From contig MGSI01000091.1 in assembly GCA_001798455.1 (NCBI GenBank), positions 1 to 22,871 of the forward strand: a stretch of DNA of 22,871 bases, given 5' to 3'. The notes under the pieces are model-generated. The model was not told the origin of the DNA. It worked only from the letters and a program-made list of their open reading frames with translations, and did no database searches. Shown here piece after piece: positions 1 through 7,600 of the stretch; position 1 is the stretch's first letter; each line of letters opens with the position of its first letter. This DNA is from Deltaproteobacteria bacterium RIFCSPLOWO2_02_FULL_57_26 (GTDB lineage Bacteria; Desulfobacterota; Binatia; UBA9968). Position numbers and translations under genes: made by a program.

Positions 1-68
1 ATGTGTGAGTGCAAGACCTGATCCTTACCGCGGTGATCGCGTAAAATCCGCGGAAACGTGAAAAGGCC

Positions 69-1998
69 ATGCGAATTAAGTCAGTGCGAATCCAGAACCT
101 GCGAGCATTCAAAGACGAGACCATTCACCTTGATCGCTACACTCCTCTCGTGGGCGCAAATGGGTCAGGCAAGTCGACCATACTCTGCGCTCTAAACATC
201 TTCTTCCGCGAAACTGCGGAGTCCCCTCTCAACCTTCTGGAGTTACAGGAGGAGGACTTCCATGGAGGCAATACTTCCCAGCCGATAGAAGTTACAATAA
301 CGTTCTGCGATCTTGGCGAAGATGCTCAGAAAGATTTCGTCGACTACTATAGACAGGACCAACTCGTGGTCTCCGCTGTTGCTCGCTTCGATCCTGGGAC
401 GAGACGTGCACCTGTGTTGCAATTTGGTCAGCGCAAGGGCATTCGCGATTTCGCAAAGTTCTTCGAGGGCGACAAGAATAAGGCCAGCGTTGATGAACTC
501 AAGAAGATCTATGAAAACCTGCGAGCTTCGCGCGGGGATCTGCCGCCGCCCGCCACCAAGGCCCGTATGATCGAAGCATTGCGAAATTACGAGGAGGCAA
601 AGGCAGACGAGAGCGAATTGATTCCCAGCGAAGACCAGTTTTATGGCTTCTCAAAGGGCGCCAACCGCTTGGTTCGGCACATCCAGTGGGTTTTCGTCCC
701 AGCAGTAAAGGACGCCTCAACCGAGCAGGCAGAAGCCAAGGACCGCCCTCGGTAAGCTTCTGGCCCGAACCGTCCGAGCACGGATCACGTTTGATGACGA
801 GCTTCGCAAGATCCGAACGGACGCTCAGGTCAAATACGATGAAATGCTCAAGGCGCAGCAAGGAGCGCTCGATCAGATCTCCGGAAGCCTGAAGGATCGG
901 TTGGCTGAATGGGCGCATCCCGATGCACATGTTCAGTTGAAATGGCAACAAGATCCCGACAAGTCAGTGCGGATCGACGAGCCGTTCGCTCAGATCGTAG
1001 CCGGGGAGGGGAGTTTCTCCGGGAACCTCGCTCGATTCGGGCACGGGCTGCAGCGGGCCTATCTTTTGGCTCTCCTACAGGAGTTGTCTCGTACGGGAGC
1101 TGAAACCGAGCCCACGCTGCTTCTTGCCGTGGAGGAGCCGGAACTCTATCAGCATCCGCCTCAATGCCGTCACATGTCCAAGGTATTGCACGATCTAGCA
1201 AGTGGCAACTCGCAGGTTATTATTACGACACACAGCCCGCTCTTCATCTCCGGGCAGACGTTTGCCAGCGTAAGGCTCGTTCGCAAGAGCGCTGTCAGTT
1301 CCGAAGCTGTTGTCTCCTTCGTGCCAGTCCGCCGCCTAGCCGAGAGGCTCTCTGAGGCTCGGGAAGAAGATTCTCCGAGTGCCCCTACTGGCATCCTGGC
1401 GAAGATTCACCAAGCACTGCAACCCGCACTGAACGAGATCTTCTTCACCCCATTTCTCGTTCTAGTCGAGGGTCGCGAGGACGCAGCTTACATCCATGCG
1501 TACATTAACTTGATGGATAAGGCCGGCGATCTTCGGCGCGTGGGCTGTCACATCGTACCGGCCGACCGTAAAAGCTCCCTATTAATACCCTTGGCCATCG
1601 TCACAGAGCTTGGCATGCCTACCTTCTTGGTATTCGACGCAGACACTCATGCGCCAGACAGGAATGGCGCTCGCGAGATGCACCGAAAAGACAACCTGGC
1701 GCTTCTTCGTCTCGCCGGAATACCCGCGCCGGATCCACTTCCCAGCAGGACGCTGTGGACAGACCGGGTCGTAATGTGGGCTACTGAGTTCGGTCGCGAG
1801 ATCGAGGGGGATTTTCCAGCTGAAGACTGGGCGAGGCTCTCCGAAGAGATCGAGGCGCGCTTCGGTCATGTTGGGGGGCTCTCAAAAAACCCTCTCTTCA
1901 TCGCTGAGCGTCTGGAGGCAGCATGGAGTCGAGGCCTTCGGTCACGGCAACTGGAGGACCTGTGCAATCGTGTGTTAGCCTTCTGCGGGGCAGTTTAG
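69..1998 (+). pseudogene. OLD-family ATP-dependent endonuclease (AAA ATPase + TOPRIM), frameshifted
   Basis: OLD-family proteins couple an ABC-type ATPase to a TOPRIM nuclease and act in phage defence or DNA processing. The first reading frame (69-755) has the N-terminal ATPase half, with Walker A GANGSGKST at residues 29-37. It stops at 753-755 straight after EQAEAKD. The protein resumes in the +1 frame at about 742 with TALGKLLARTVRAR and runs to 1998. That half carries the ABC-signature-like GHGLQRAYL, Walker B LLLAVEEPEL (near composite residue 355), the H-loop VIITTHSP, and TOPRIM motifs LVEGREDA (about 463) and VFDADTH (about 522). The break fits a net 2-nt loss near 741-745, since restoring 'ac' after the gac codon would rejoin the halves. 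All catalytic motifs remain, so this is either a recent mutation or a sequencing error. AAAGG lies 5 nt before the ATG. No UvrD-type helicase gene is adjacent, so it looks like a stand-alone (class 1) OLD gene. The C-terminal half could only be made separately from an internal start such as ATG 844. Confidence 0.85.
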
Positions 1999-2266
1999 CA
2001 TTGTAATCGGAGGGGGGCCATCCAACAGAGAATAAAAGGCGTGTTCGCGGGAAGCTAGCGCGGGTCCAGCTCAGGTCTGTTGATTCTTAATCTCGCATGC
2101 TTCCTTGAAGCCGACCTGAGGCTCAGGGTCGGGTCGTGATCCTCGCAAAAGGCTGGTGGGCCAACGAAGGGAAAAGCCGTTGCGGCTCCATTCTAACCGG
2201 GCCGGAATATCTAAAGGATTTTTGGGGTCTAGCTGCCTATTGACTTATGGAGCGTGCGAACTCACT
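1999..2266. other. intergenic region with an imperfect inverted repeat
   Basis: No convincing gene is visible between the OLD gene and brnA. An inverted repeat with TCAGGTC at 2071-2077 and GACCTGA at 2113-2119 extends to about 10 bp per arm with one bulge (AGCTCAGGTC against GACCTGAGGCT). It has a 35-nt loop and no T tract, so it is not a typical terminator. It may be debris of the flanking accessory DNA. Confidence 0.35.
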
Positions 2267-2560
2267 CTAGCTCGCCTTCCTCATCTCCTCCGCCAGGATC
2301 TCATTGACAAGCGACTGATAGGGCAATCCCTTCTTTTCGGCTGTCCTGCGCAACCAACCCAGGACCTTCGGATCGAGCCGTATGGCGATCAGCTTTCTCG
2401 GCTCATCTCCCAAGGTCGGCCGCCCTACGCGGCGCATACGGGAGAGCTGCTTCTCGGAAAGCTCCGGGATGTCCGAGAAGTCAATCTTTTTTGACCTTGT
2501 ATCTTTGCCTTTCTTCCCGGCTCGCCCGCCTTGCGCTGATAATCCGCGTGATCTCTTCAT
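2267..2560 (-). CDS. brnA: BrnA-type antitoxin (ribbon-helix-helix)
   Basis: This 97-aa basic protein has a CopG/BrnA-type ribbon-helix-helix at its C-terminus: an IAIRLDP strand at about residues 59-65, followed by helices ending in SLVNEILAEEM. BrnA antitoxins bind and neutralise BrnT, and the complex represses its own promoter. The ATG at 2560 is supported by a strong Shine-Dalgarno site (AAGGAGA, 2568-2574) inside the toxin gene, so the two genes overlap by 80 nt in different frames. The N-terminal 30 residues are lysine/arginine-rich and may be a disordered extension. The gene follows its toxin in the usual brnT-brnA order. The family call rests on the partner gene plus the RHH pattern; a generic CopG antitoxin is the alternative name. 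Confidence 0.8.
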   Translation of the reverse strand: MKRSRGLSAQGGRAGKKGKDTRSKKIDFSDIPELSEKQLSRMRRVGRPTLGDEPRKLIAIRLDPKVLGWLRRTAEKKGLPYQSLVNEILAEEMRKAS

Positions 2561-2768
2561 GACCTCGTCTCCTTACAGTGTAGGCTATGACCAGTATTCT
2601 CCCCAAACCGCTTTTGGCCAAGCGCAATCGGCGAGGCTCGCTCAGTGAATGTTCCAGATCCTCGCCATCCAATCCCTCCGGGTCAAGAAACGCCGTGGCC
2701 GCTTCTTCGAATGGGACCCCGTGCTTGAGCTGGTTGGCTCTAGCTTTTTGCGGGTCCCAATCGAACAT
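2481..2768 (-). CDS. brnT: BrnT-type toxin (RelE-like ribonuclease)
   Basis: This 95-aa protein matches the BrnT family along its length: FDWDPQKARANQLKHGVPFE at the N-terminus, an AATAFLDP segment, then ITRIISARRASREERQRY at the C-terminus. BrnT toxins are RelE-fold ribonucleases that arrest translation until neutralised by BrnA. The length is normal and there is no break, so the toxin looks functional. The ATG at 2768 has no Shine-Dalgarno site. A promoter-like pair (2775-2803) would start transcription about at this ATG, so the mRNA may be leaderless. The 3' end overlaps brnA by 80 nt. Confidence 0.85.
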   Translation of the reverse strand: MFDWDPQKARANQLKHGVPFEEAATAFLDPEGLDGEDLEHSLSEPRRLRLAKSGLGRILVIAYTVRRRGHEEITRIISARRASREERQRYKVKKD

Positions 2769-2774
2769 AGATTA

Positions 2775-2803
2775 TGTATATACTAAATAGGGAGCAGTCG
2801 CAA
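2775..2803 (-). promoter_or_regulatory. putative brnTA promoter with palindromic operator
   Basis: On the minus strand, TTGCGA (2798-2803) and TATACA (2775-2780) are separated by 17 bp, each matching 4 of 6 consensus sigma70 bases. The perfect palindrome GTATATAC (2776-2783) overlaps the -10 box and could be the BrnA/BrnTA autorepression site. Assignment is by pattern only. Confidence 0.4.
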
Positions 2804-2954
2804 GAGCGTTTTTCCCTTCCCGCGACTCCACGGAGAAGAAACGGGACCGAAGGTTAGAAGAGGAACCAACCCAGGCTGAGGGCGCCGCCGCCGAGGAGGC
2901 CCAAGGCGATCAGCGAGTAAATGGGTAGGGTCAGACCTTTCACTCTGTACAATC

Positions 2955-3266
2955 TTAGTCAGGGCTCTCCTGCCGTGCATTGGCGGGCTTGTAACGCTTG
3001 ACCTTAATCTGGTCGCCATGCATGCGGGCCTGGGCGGCATCGTAACCGGCCTGCATTTTCAAGAGCAGATCCATGCTGACGCCGAATGCCTTTTCCAGGC
3101 GAAGGGCCATCTCAGCCGAGACAGAGGCCTTGCCGTTGGTTACATCGGACAGCGTTGCGCGGCGAACGCCGAGAATTTCGGCCGCACTGGTTACGGTCAA
3201 ACCGAGAGCTTTGATGATCTGCTCCCGGATAATTTCGCCCGGATGGGGCGGGTTCTTCATAGCCAT
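2955..3266 (-). CDS. higA: HigA-family antitoxin (XRE helix-turn-helix)
   Basis: This 103-aa protein begins with the HigA signature NPPHPGEIIREQ. A helix-turn-helix follows at about residues 25-60 (SAAEILGVRRATLSDVTNGK), then a VSAEMALRLEKAFGVS helix. HigA binds the HigB mRNA interferase and represses the operon. The start at 3266 is fixed by a near-perfect Shine-Dalgarno site, AGGAGG (3275-3280), 8 nt upstream; the second Met, two codons in, is a minor alternative. The site overlaps the stop codon of the upstream higB remnant, so the pair was translationally coupled. Because higB is internally deleted, HigA is now an orphan antitoxin, perhaps kept as a DNA-binding repressor. The C-terminal tail DQIKVKRYKPANARQE is basic. 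Confidence 0.9.
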   Translation of the reverse strand: MAMKNPPHPGEIIREQIIKALGLTVTSAAEILGVRRATLSDVTNGKASVSAEMALRLEKAFGVSMDLLLKMQAGYDAAQARMHGDQIKVKRYKPANARQESPD

Positions 3267-3278
3267 GGCTTATACCTC

Positions 3279-3435
3279 CTAATGATAATCCTCAAAGTTC
3301 ACTTCGGTGACGGTATTGCCCTGAAGCCTGAAGGTAATCCGCCGGTTGCCTGACAGGGTGGGCAGGCACGCCCCTTGGGTTGTCATCTTCGTAAAGGCGT
3401 CTGAGGCCCTTGTGCCGGAACTTCCCGACGATCAC
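3279..3435 (-). pseudogene. higB: higB toxin remnant with internal deletion
   Basis: The minus strand keeps both ends of a RelE-superfamily HigB toxin. The start is GTG at 3435, giving VIVGKFRHKGLRRLYEDDN and then PRGVPAH. The end, in another frame, is SGNRRITFRLQGNTVTEVNF followed by EDYH and a stop at 3279-3281. Full-length HigB proteins are about 90-100 aa. Here about 24 N-terminal and 26 C-terminal residues remain, joined near 3351-3365. The middle, including the usual GFRLHPLKG region, is missing, and the two ends are out of frame by one base. Reading on from the start gives an unrelated tail. The toxin should be inactive. The order, promoter and coupling to higA are those of a normal higBA operon. 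Confidence 0.8.
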
Positions 3436-3440
3436 GATGG

Positions 3441-3469
3441 ATTGTACGGCATTACCGTACATCCGTTAA
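3441..3469 (-). promoter_or_regulatory. putative higBA promoter and HigA operator
   Basis: On the minus strand, TTAACG (3464-3469) and TACAAT (3441-3446) are 17 bp apart (4/6 and 5/6 consensus). Between and over the -10 box lies the perfect inverted repeat TGTACGG-N5-CCGTACA (3443-3461), well placed for HigA autorepression. Predicted transcription starts at about the GTG of the higB remnant. Confidence 0.55.
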
Positions 3470-3518
3470 GTGATTTTCAGAACCGCAAAGCGGCCACATG
3501 GAGGACCTTTATCTTCTG

Positions 3519-3539
3519 CGCGTCGGTTAGGCCGACGCG
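3519..3539. repeat. 8-bp perfect palindromic hairpin
   Basis: CGCGTCGG at 3519-3526 and CCGACGCG at 3532-3539 form a perfect 8-bp stem with a 5-nt loop. It lies in non-coding DNA between the higBA promoter and the epimerase gene. There is no T tract, so it looks REP-like rather than a terminator. Confidence 0.4.
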
Positions 3540-3564
3540 GGTTGCCAACGGCTTGTGGGGAATT

Positions 3565-3616
3565 GGGGGTCAGAGGACAAATTTGATCGGGTAATCCAAA
3601 AATGCACTCTGCCCCC
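3565..3616. repeat. imperfect terminal inverted repeat, possible REP/MITE remnant
   Basis: GGGGGTCAGAGG at 3565-3576 is mirrored by CACTCTGCCCCC at 3605-3616, with one base missing in the right arm. The left-arm type, GGGGTCAG, resembles the ends of non-autonomous elements that I associate with REP-associated tyrosine transposases in environmental bacteria. No transposase is present. Nothing else recognisable lies between 3470 and 3724 apart from the adjoining hairpin. Confidence 0.35.
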
Positions 3617-3724
3617 GGCTTTTGCGCTGGGGAGACGCCACAAACCGGTAAGCAAGACCTAGACCATTACGGTTGGCTTTCAAGGCTGAGGAACCTGATA
3701 GTGAGCGTCGGGAACCGTTTGCTA

Positions 3725-4693
3725 CTAACGAAGTCGCCTTATCGCCTCGACGTACGCTTTGATCCCCTTCTCGAGGTCATATTCGGGATTGTAACCCAGA
3801 TGTTCCCTTGCCCGAGAAATATCAAAGATGCAGTAACTGTTTTTCCTCATCTCTTTCATCCCCGGGACCTCTAATCCAGGCCCTATTTTAATACGAGCCC
3901 GGGGGAACATGCTCTTCAGCACCCGTTCGAAGTCTCCCAGTGTGACTCCTTTTCCTGTTCCGATATTGAAGGTCCACTGGTGGAGAGGATCGGTCTTCAG
4001 TGCCAGAAAAATGGCCTGGGCTACATCTCCGACATACATCGTGTCATTCCGCTGGTCTCCACCTCCGGCTATCGATACTTCTTTATTATCCATGACATCT
4101 TCAATAATTTGCCCATGGAGCGAAAGGGCTCCATGCCGGGCCTGCTTCCCCGGTCCATAGATGGAGACAAACCTGAGCACAACGCACTCCACTCCGTATC
4201 GTTCCCTGTAGTAGTTGCCGATCGTTTCACAGCAGACCTTGATGACGCCGTAGAGATCCAGGGGGTTACACGGGTGGTCCTCCTTAACCGGCAGATATTC
4301 TGGATAAGCATGCTTTCCTGTGATTGCACCGAAGGCTGCTTTGGAGCTCGTATAAACAACACGGCGGATATTATGAGCTCGGGCCGCTTCAAGGACATTG
4401 ACCGTCCCGTCTACGCCAACCTTCATCGCAAGGCGTGGGTCCGCTTCTGCAGGTCCGGGCATGAGAGCTGCAAGGTGGGCAATATGAGTGATCCTGTAAT
4501 CAGTGATAATCTTCTCAAGGCTCTGAGGGTCAAGGATGTCCCCCGCTACCAGCTCTACGTCATTTTTGATATCGGAGATCAGCGAAAGATCCATCCGGTT
4601 ATCCATCAGCACCGGCCGTATCCCATGCGAGAGGAGTAGCCTGGCGGTTACTGCTCCGTTCACTCCCATTCCGCCTGTTATAAGAACATTCAT
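3725..4693 (-). CDS. NAD-dependent epimerase/dehydratase (extended SDR)
   Basis: This 322-aa extended short-chain dehydrogenase probably acts on a nucleotide sugar. The N-terminus MNVLITGGMGVNG holds the GxxGxxG dinucleotide site (residues 7-13), and D31 suits NAD binding. TSSKAAFG near 115 and Y148-x3-K152 (YGVIK) supply the catalytic Ser/Tyr/Lys, and RNDTMYVGDVAQAI is the typical substrate-domain motif. I chose ATG 4693 because a strong Shine-Dalgarno site (GAAGGAGA, 4702-4709) lies 8 nt upstream; the in-frame ATG at 4711 would overlap addA and has no such site. The addA stop is 4 nt upstream, so it is probably co-transcribed with addBA, although no functional link to recombination is known. 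The substrate cannot be read from sequence; UDP-glucose 4-epimerase-like or a related epimerase is the best guess. Confidence 0.88.
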   Translation of the reverse strand: MNVLITGGMGVNGAVTARLLLSHGIRPVLMDNRMDLSLISDIKNDVELVAGDILDPQSLEKIITDYRITHIAHLAALMPGPAEADPRLAMKVGVDGTVNVLEAARAHNIRRVVYTSSKAAFGAITGKHAYPEYLPVKEDHPCNPLDLYGVIKVCCETIGNYYRERYGVECVVLRFVSIYGPGKQARHGALSLHGQIIEDVMDNKEVSIAGGGDQRNDTMYVGDVAQAIFLALKTDPLHQWTFNIGTGKGVTLGDFERVLKSMFPRARIKIGPGLEVPGMKEMRKNSYCIFDISRAREHLGYNPEYDLEKGIKAYVEAIRRLR

Positions 4694-4697
4694 GTGA

Positions 4698-7600
4698 TCA
4701 GTCTCCTTCACGGACTTCCAAGGCCTCGCCGAGGCGCAGAAAGATCAACTTGAATCCCGCCACCTCGCGCTTGAGGGCTCGTTGGACGGCCCCGGAGTAG
4801 ATTTGAATCTGATGGCGATAGATCTCGGCGGACTTTTCGAGATCGCTTTTCTCGATCCGATCGGTTTTGTAATCGGCCAGGTAAAGTTGCCCGTCGCGCT
4901 CGTAGAGTAAGTCGATGACCCCCTCCATGACCTGGCCATTCCATGGAGTGAGAAAAGGAATCTCACGGCCAAGAATCTGAACTGAGGCGAGCTCCCGGTA
5001 GGCGGCCGAAGAAAAGAACGCTCCGAAGATCTCTTCGAGCTCGCTCGCGACTTTGAGGCGGGAGTCTGAGGGCCGGTGCTGTAACCGGCTTGCGAGAAAA
5101 ACGCGGAGCTTTTCGTGAAAAGTGTCGGTAGGGTCCCGGAAGTCCCACCTCTGAAGAAAGCCGTGGGCCAGGTCGCCGATCAGCAAGGCATCCGTGGATC
5201 CAGAGAATTGCCGCCGCAGCTCCTCGCTCCCCTCGCTGAGTTCGATTTCCCGCTTTTTGAGTTTTGTCGGCGTGAGAAACACCGGCTTCTGGATAGCCGC
5301 CTGATAGTCGTTTTCTCTCCGCTTCCAGAGATCGGCATAGGCCGTCCAGTCCTTTGGCTCTTTCTTCTCTTTCTTTCTTTCCCGCCGCCGGGAGGGCACA
5401 GCGAGATTTTCAGTTACGGCTAGAAACTCGACGGTCCCGTCTCCCGCTTGTAGAGATCCTGGCGAGTCACAAGCGCTCAGATCTCCGAGGCACTCCTCCA
5501 GCATCGCCAGGAAACTTGTCGGAGCGCCTCTTTCGGTTTTGGCGCAGGAGATCGTCAGATGTTCCCGGGCGCGCGTCATGGCCACGTAAAGGACCCGCTT
5601 TTGCTCTTCGCGCTCTCGGCGCCTTCTTTTCTCGCCGAGATACACGGCGGGTAGATTGAGATACTCGCCCAGGCGGAGGCCTGCGAGTTCGGTAGACCAG
5701 TCGTACTCGGCTGATGGCTCGTCGCCGCGCCCTTCGATGAGGGCATGGCAGCCGGCGAGGATCACGATCGGGAACTCGAGACCCTTGGCCTTGTGGACGC
5801 TCAGGATGCGCACCGCGTCCACGTTCTCCTCCGCCAGCGCGCTCTCGCTCTCTTCCTTCACCTCCAGGACCCGTCCTTCCAGTCTCGCGATGATCTCCTT
5901 TAGAGTTCCCGCTCCTTCACGCGCGAGGAGTTCTGCCTGGTCGCGAACCTTGTCCAGGTTGGCCACGGCCTGCTCGCCGTTAAAAGAGATCGCCGCTAGA
6001 AGCTTTATGGGGATACGGCTGAAGATGCGGAAGACCGCCTGGCCGACAGGCAGTCTGCGTGCTTCTTCGTGGAGCTCGAGGAGGGCTTCATAGAGTTCCT
6101 TAACCGGAGAGAGAAGTCTCTTCCGGTCGTTTCCCACCCTTCTGACGGCGCGGCAGTCCAAAAGCCCCGCGCGGTGAAGCTCATAGATCCGCGTATCTTC
6201 AAGGCCGCCGACGGCAGAGCGCAGCAGGCCGACCAGGGCGGACCTGTCCGATGGATTTTCGACTACTCGCAGGAGGTTTACCGCATCGATAACCTCCTGC
6301 GCGGCATAGAAGTGCCTTTCTCCTTCTACAACGTATCGGACCCCCCGTCTGCGCAGCGGCTCCAGGTACTGATGGACATCGGTCAATTTCCTCAAAAGGA
6401 TGGCGACATCCTTGGGCTCAGCCAGGACTTTCTCTCCGTTGCGGTTCAGTATTTCGGCTCTTCCCAAAACCTCCTCGGAAAGCCAGCGAGCCAGGCTTTC
6501 GGCCTCGAGCCGGCGCGCTCGGTCGGAGTCCAGCGGTCCGGCTTCACTCTCTACCCGTCGAATCTGGACTTTGCGGTAGGGCAGGGAATGGGTCTCTCTC
6601 GGTTCCGTGTCGGTCCGACTCTCGGGGGGACGGATGGCGACATAGGGCGGTTGGAGCCCTTCAACCGGGTGGATTAACCGCTCGAACACGCCGTTGACGA
6701 CGTTCAGAATCCCGGCGTGGCTTCGGAAGTTGTTGGTGAGCCTGCACTCCAGTCCGCCTTGTGCCTGGATGACCTCCTGGACGACCTCCAGGTAGGCTTC
6801 GATGTCCGCCCGCCTGAAGGCGTAAATGGATTGCTTTGGATCGCCCACGACAAAAATCTTCCCGGGTGTGAGCTCCACCTGGCGCCAGTACCCGGCTTGC
6901 CGTCCGGTTCTCTCCGCTAGATAAAGAAGGATCTCGTACTGGAGTGGGTCCGTATCCTGAAACTCGTCGACCAAAATCGCCTGGAATTGCCGCTTGAGTT
7001 CCTCGCGCGCGTGCAGGTGATCGCGCAGCAGATTACGGGCGCGAACGAGAAGCCCGTCGAAGGATATCCAACCCTCCTGCAGGAAGCGCTCCCGCAAGCC
7101 CTTCGCGAACGGCACGAGGAGTGCCGTGACAAGGCGTGCAAGGTCGCCATCGACCTGGCAAAGGTTTTTCGCCACGCGGATGAGATCTCTGGCAGCCTCG
7201 AAGTCTTCCTCGCTCCAGGCCTTGACCCTGCCAGGGGAAGACCCGGCGAGCAGATCCCTTTCTTCCTGGAGGACTCCTGCGGCAAGCTCGCCCCGGGCCA
7301 GAAACTCCCGGATGACCGCGAGCGCGGCGTGAGCAAACTCATCGATCTTGTAATTTTTGCCGGGATGGCGCTGGATCAGCTCCGCGGCCCTTTCCTCGTT
7401 TTTTTTAAGCCACAGAGCCACGGGTTTCGCGGTGCCATCCTCCCGCGACTGTGTCTTGAGGCTTTCGAGTTGGATCGTTTCCGAGCAAAGCGAAAAGGCC
7501 AGCGAGCGAACCTCTTCGAGGCGGATTTTCCTCAGCACCCGCTTCCAGTCCTCTTTCCGGGCGCCCGCCAGAGAGAGCTCCTGATCCAGGTAGAGCTGCC

